In this document: one piece after another, positions 60,762 through 64,000 of the stretch
Layout: every line of letters starts with the position of its first letter
Numbering within the stretch: position 1 is the first letter of the stretch
Origin: Orbaceae bacterium ESL0721
GTDB lineage: Bacteria; Pseudomonadota; Gammaproteobacteria; Enterobacterales; Orbaceae
NCBI GenBank assembly: GCA_029433365.1
Contig: JAQTHZ010000001.1
Span: forward strand, 1,240,001 to 1,304,000
Direction of reading: 5' to 3'
DNA length: 64,000 nucleotides
Program-made: the position numbers and the translations under genes
Notes under the pieces: generated by a model
Told to the model about the DNA's origin: nothing
Seen by the model: the letters and a program-made list of their open reading frames with translations, nothing else
Database searches by the model: none

Positions 60762-62231
60762 ATGAGCAAATTAGATAATTCAACCAATAGTACAACTACC
60801 CCTACTATTACCAAACTTCATATTAAAACATGGGGTTGCCAGATGAATGAGTATGATTCATCGAAGATGGCTGATCTTTTAGCCGCAACCCACCAGTTAA
60901 CCTTAACCGATGATGCCGATGAAGCGGATATTTTACTTCTAAATACCTGTTCGATTCGTGAAAAAGCGCAAGAGAAGGTTTTTCACCAGTTAGGGCGTTG
61001 GAAAAATCTTAAGAAGAAAAATCCCCATATTATTATTGGTGTAGGTGGCTGTGTCGCCTCTCAAGAGGGTGATCATATTCGTCGCCGTGCCCCATTTGTC
61101 GATATTATTTTTGGTCCGCAAACTTTTCACCGACTACCAGAGATGATCGAGAAGATTCGTCATGGTAATAGTGATCACCTTATTGATGTCAGTTTCCCTG
61201 AGATTGAAAAATTTGATCGGTTACCTGAGCCGCGCAGTGAGGGCCCAACCGCTTTTGTCTCTATTATGGAGGGGTGTAATAAATATTGTACCTATTGTGT
61301 TGTGCCTTATACGCGTGGGGAAGAGGTGAGTCGCCCGTGTGATGATATCATTTATGAGATAGCCCAACTTGCTGAGCAGGGTGTGCGTGAGGTTAATCTA
61401 CTTGGTCAGAATGTAAATGCTTATCGTGGCCCCACTTTTGATGGGGATATCTGCTCATTTGCTGAACTTTTACGCTTGGTTGCGGCGATTGATGGTATTG
61501 ATCGAATCCGTTTTACTACAAGTCATCCTATTGAGTTTACTGATGATATTATCGAAGTCTACCGAGATACGCCTGAATTAGTCAACTTTTTACATCTGCC
61601 AGTGCAAAGTGGATCGGATCGGGTGCTTAATCTGATGAAACGTACCCATACTGCACTAGAGTATAAATCAATTATCCGTAAGTTACGTAAAGTGCGCCCT
61701 GATATTCAAATTAGTTCAGATTTTATTGTCGGATTCCCAGGTGAGACGACAGAGGATTTTGAACAGACCATGAAATTAATCGCAGATGTTAACTTTGACC
61801 TTAGCTATAGCTTTGTCTACTCCGCACGTCCAGGTACTCCTGCTGCCGAGATGGAAGATAATGTGTCGGAAGAGGAGAAAAAGCAGCGTCTCTATATTTT
61901 ACAAGAGCGCATTAACCAGCAAGCGATGCAATATAGTCGGCGTATGCTTGGCACGGTTCAACGTATCTTAGTAGAAGGGACTTCGAAGAAAGATGTGATG
62001 GAGTTGACCGGCCGTACTGAGAATAACCGTATTGTCAATTTTGCTGGGCAACCTAATATGATTGGTAAATTTGTCGATGTTGAAATTACCGATGTCTATC
62101 CTAACTCGTTACGTGGCAAGGTGGTACGAACAGAGGATGAGATGACATTACGCAGTAGTGAATCGCCGTTATCTATCATCTCTCGTACCCGTAAAGAGAG
62201 TGATTTAGGGGTAGGTATCTACTATCCATAA
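60762..62231 (+). CDS. miaB: tRNA-2-methylthio-N6-dimethylallyladenosine synthase
   Basis: Radical SAM enzyme that adds the methylthio group to i6A37 in tRNA. The 489-residue product has the UPF0004 domain with three cluster Cys ([27 protein letters not shown]), the radical [18 protein letters not shown], and a C-terminal TRAM domain. ATG 60762 follows AGAG by six bases; a TTG directly before it is also possible. The first 18 residues are a Thr/Asn/Ser-rich addition, making it longer than E. coli MiaB (474). Followed by ybeZ as in E. coli. Confidence 0.97.
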   Translation: MSKLDNSTNSTTTPTITKLHIKTWGCQMNEYDSSKMADLLAATHQLTLTDDADEADILLLNTCSIREKAQEKVFHQLGRWKNLKKKNPHIIIGVGGCVASQEGDHIRRRAPFVDIIFGPQTFHRLPEMIEKIRHGNSDHLIDVSFPEIEKFDRLPEPRSEGPTAFVSIMEGCNKYCTYCVVPYTRGEEVSRPCDDIIYEIAQLAEQGVREVNLLGQNVNAYRGPTFDGDICSFAELLRLVAAIDGIDRIRFTTSHPIEFTDDIIEVYRDTPELVNFLHLPVQSGSDRVLNLMKRTHTALEYKSIIRKLRKVRPDIQISSDFIVGFPGETTEDFEQTMKLIADVNFDLSYSFVYSARPGTPAAEMEDNVSEEEKKQRLYILQERINQQAMQYSRRMLGTVQRILVEGTSKKDVMELTGRTENNRIVNFAGQPNMIGKFVDVEITDVYPNSLRGKVVRTEDEMTLRSSESPLSIISRTRKESDLGVGIYYP

Positions 62232-62294
62232 AATCTATCTGCCTATCTATATTGATAGTTAATATATGGTTAATCGTTAATAGAGGATCTTTTG

Positions 62295-63311
62295 TTGAAT
62301 ATTGTGACTGATGAAATAATGCTAGAACCAGCTGATAACCAGCGGCTTAATAGCCTGTGTGGTCCATATAATGACAATATCAAACTGTTAGAGAAACGGC
62401 TTGGTATTGAGATTAATCAACGTAGCCATCACTTCTCACTACTTGGTGATGAGATCTGCGTTAAAGCTGCAGCCGCTATTTTACAGTCACTCTATAAGCA
62501 AACTAAGCAGAAAGGTCAGTTGATCGATATTGAGCCAGAGCAGGTTCATTTAGCGATTAAAGAGTCGGGAGCCCTTGAGCAGGTAAACGCACATCTCCCA
62601 GCTTATATTGATGATAATAAGCTAGTGATGATCAAAACCAAACGGGGTGTAATTAAACCCCGTACGCCAAATCAAGCTAACTATATAGCTCATGTTTTAG
62701 ATTATGATATCACTTTTGGGATTGGCCCTGCTGGTACCGGAAAGACCTATTTAGCTGTGGCTGCAGCTGTTGATGCGTTAGAGAAGCAGCAAGTACGCCG
62801 AATTTTATTAACGCGCCCTGCCGTTGAGGCAGGTGAAAAATTGGGCTTTTTACCCGGTGATTTAAGTCAAAAAGTAGATCCCTATTTGCGACCACTCTAT
62901 GATGCGCTGTTTGAGATGCTCGGTTTTGAAAAAGTGGAAAAATTGATTGAGAAGAGTGTTATCGAAGTTGCACCACTAGCTTATATGCGTGGTCGTACTT
63001 TGAATGATGCTTTTATTATTTTAGATGAGAGTCAAAATACCACAATCGAGCAGATGAAGATGTTTTTAACCCGTATCGGTTTTAACTCTAAAGCGGTGAT
63101 TACTGGGGATATTACACAGATCGATCTCCCTCATCATCAAAAATCGGGATTGAGGCACGCTATCGAGGTACTCTCTGACGTTGACGATATTAGTTTTAAT
63201 TTTTTCCAGAGTGGCGATGTGGTACGTCACCCTGTAGTTGCAAGAATTGTTAACGCCTATGAAAAATGGGAAGAGAAAGAGCAGCAGCGTAAAAAGGGTA
63301 GTGAAAAGTAG
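62295..63311 (+). CDS. ybeZ: PhoH-like ATPase YbeZ
   Basis: Cytosolic P-loop protein of about 338 residues in the YbeZ/YbeY/YbeX group linked to ribosome maturation. Walker A GPAGTGKTYLA, TRPAVEAGEKLGFLPGDL, Walker B AFIILDESQN and TGDITQIDLP; near-identical to E. coli YbeZ in the core. The start is TTG 62295 (TTG 62292 is possible), with GAGG at 62283-62286; it gives the E. coli-like N-I beginning. ybeY, which normally follows, is absent; mrdA follows after 36 bases. Confidence 0.93.
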   Translation: MNIVTDEIMLEPADNQRLNSLCGPYNDNIKLLEKRLGIEINQRSHHFSLLGDEICVKAAAAILQSLYKQTKQKGQLIDIEPEQVHLAIKESGALEQVNAHLPAYIDDNKLVMIKTKRGVIKPRTPNQANYIAHVLDYDITFGIGPAGTGKTYLAVAAAVDALEKQQVRRILLTRPAVEAGEKLGFLPGDLSQKVDPYLRPLYDALFEMLGFEKVEKLIEKSVIEVAPLAYMRGRTLNDAFIILDESQNTTIEQMKMFLTRIGFNSKAVITGDITQIDLPHHQKSGLRHAIEVLSDVDDISFNFFQSGDVVRHPVVARIVNAYEKWEEKEQQRKKGSEK

Positions 63312-63347
63312 AAGAGTTATAAATATTGTTAGTAAAGGAGTAAAGCT

Positions 63348-64000
63348 ATCTCTATCGCGCGTTATAAAAATCATACTAATCGGACTAAGATTCGAGATCA
63401 TTCAGCTGAAACAAATCTATTTTTGCGAAGAGCTCTATTTGCATTTATAGGTATTCTTATTTTAGTGATGGTTTTACTTGCCAATTTGGCCGATCTTCAG
63501 ATCGCTAATTTTAGCTATTACAGTACTAAATCGAATAATAACCGCATTGAAATTATTCCAATACCACCAAGTCGCGGAATGATCTATGACCGTAATGGTA
63601 CACCGCTGGCAATCAATAATACTACCTATCAGCTCAATATTGTTCCCGATAAAATAAAGAATCTAAACGAGCAGTTTGCAGCTTTAAAAACGATTGTTGA
63701 TCTCACCGATGAAGATATTGAAAATTTTCAAAAAGAGCGCCGTAGCTATAAAGCACACCGCCCTGTCCCGTTAAAAGATAATCTTACCGAGAAAGAGATC
63801 GCCCGTTTTGTGGTTGATCAACACCGTTTCCCTTTTGTCTCTATTAGTGGTACGTTGCACCGCTACTACCCTTATGGTGCCTCTTTAACTCATATTATTG
63901 GGTATGTTTCAAAAATTAACAGCCAAGATAAACAGCGCCTCGAAGAGGAGGGGAAAACCAGTGACTATGTGGGAACGGCTAATATCGGGAAAATGGGCAT
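63348..64000 (+). CDS. mrdA: Penicillin-binding protein 2 (5' part; runs off the right edge), probable AUC start
   Basis: Transpeptidase of the elongasome that keeps rod shape. The visible 217 codons match E. coli MrdA: IRDHSAET-LF-RRAL, a membrane anchor (FAFIGILILVMVLLANL), NNRIEIIPIPPSRGMIYDRNG, VDLTDEDIENF and YYPYGASLTHIIGYVSKIN. The conserved N-terminus lies upstream of the first TTG (63423). The frame is open only back to a TAA at 63333 and offers no ATG, GTG or TTG there. ATC 63348 lies seven bases after AAAGGAG (63334-63340), so AUC initiation is the best reading. In E. coli mrdA follows rlmH; here it follows ybeZ. Confidence 0.9.
   Translation, partial: MSIARYKNHTNRTKIRDHSAETNLFLRRALFAFIGILILVMVLLANLADLQIANFSYYSTKSNNNRIEIIPIPPSRGMIYDRNGTPLAINNTTYQLNIVPDKIKNLNEQFAALKTIVDLTDEDIENFQKERRSYKAHRPVPLKDNLTEKEIARFVVDQHRFPFVSISGTLHRYYPYGASLTHIIGYVSKINSQDKQRLEEEGKTSDYVGTANIGKMG

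Noticed and set aside
63238-63450. A 70-codon frame spanning the ybeZ-mrdA junction
   Set aside because: It is out-of-frame with both real genes and overlaps the conserved N-terminus of mrdA.

Overview
The window is bacterial chromosome, clearly gammaproteobacterial and A+T-rich (about one third G+C by eye). Protein content and gene order follow Escherichia coli blocks (polA; yihD-dsbA-mobA; carAB/argF; mnmG-rsmG-oriC; ribF-ileS-lspA-ispH; miaB-ybeZ), but the base composition and lost neighbours (srkA, mobB, fkpB, ybeY) suggest a reduced, host-associated lineage. My best guess is Orbaceae (Gilliamella-like); this is inference, with no rRNA gene to test it.

Layout. 1-2490: 5' part of polA. 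2961-7949: five-gene lipid-head-group type operon matching E. coli ynbABCD plus one small membrane protein. 8223-9889: a lipoprotein and an AEC-family permease. 10371-16679: carAB and argF face away from each other across ArgR operators, then pgpA. 16893-20063: macAB efflux. 20173-22456: dsbA, yihD, mobA. 22531-23958: first of three paralogous secreted proteins. 24185-28015: aldolase-like PLP enzyme and a sucrose permease/repressor pair (cscB, cscR). 28233-28309: initiator tRNA. 28637-34743: metF, metE, rsmG, mnmG. 34799-35190: the chromosomal origin oriC, followed by hda. 35907-43884: HAD phosphatase, anmK, tsaC, yghA, folE, second secreted paralog, ribF. 43900-49907: ileS, lspA, ispH, yfhL and a Gfo/Idh/MocA oxidoreductase. 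50102-51527: third secreted paralog, broken by one extra base. 51875-58850: complete type I restriction-modification system hsdMSR. 58895-64000: amiC, miaB, ybeZ and the 5' part of mrdA. Near oriC most genes point away from the origin, co-directional with replication.

The most interesting signal is not a gene. The 12-mer AACCCTAAAACA (or its complement) occurs exactly at least 11 times, with four more one-mismatch copies, in both orientations and in coding as well as intergenic DNA. A rough hand estimate of chance expectation is far below one copy. It looks like a DNA uptake signal or another genome-wide protein-binding motif. Other notable points: hda and mrdA both appear to start at AUC behind well-placed Shine-Dalgarno sequences, because their conserved N-termini lie upstream of any ATG/GTG/TTG; dsbA has a CPSC active site and a long low-complexity tail; hsdS carries a 69-bp direct repeat flanking A+T-rich specificity domains.

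No CRISPR array, insertion sequence, prophage or rRNA gene was seen.
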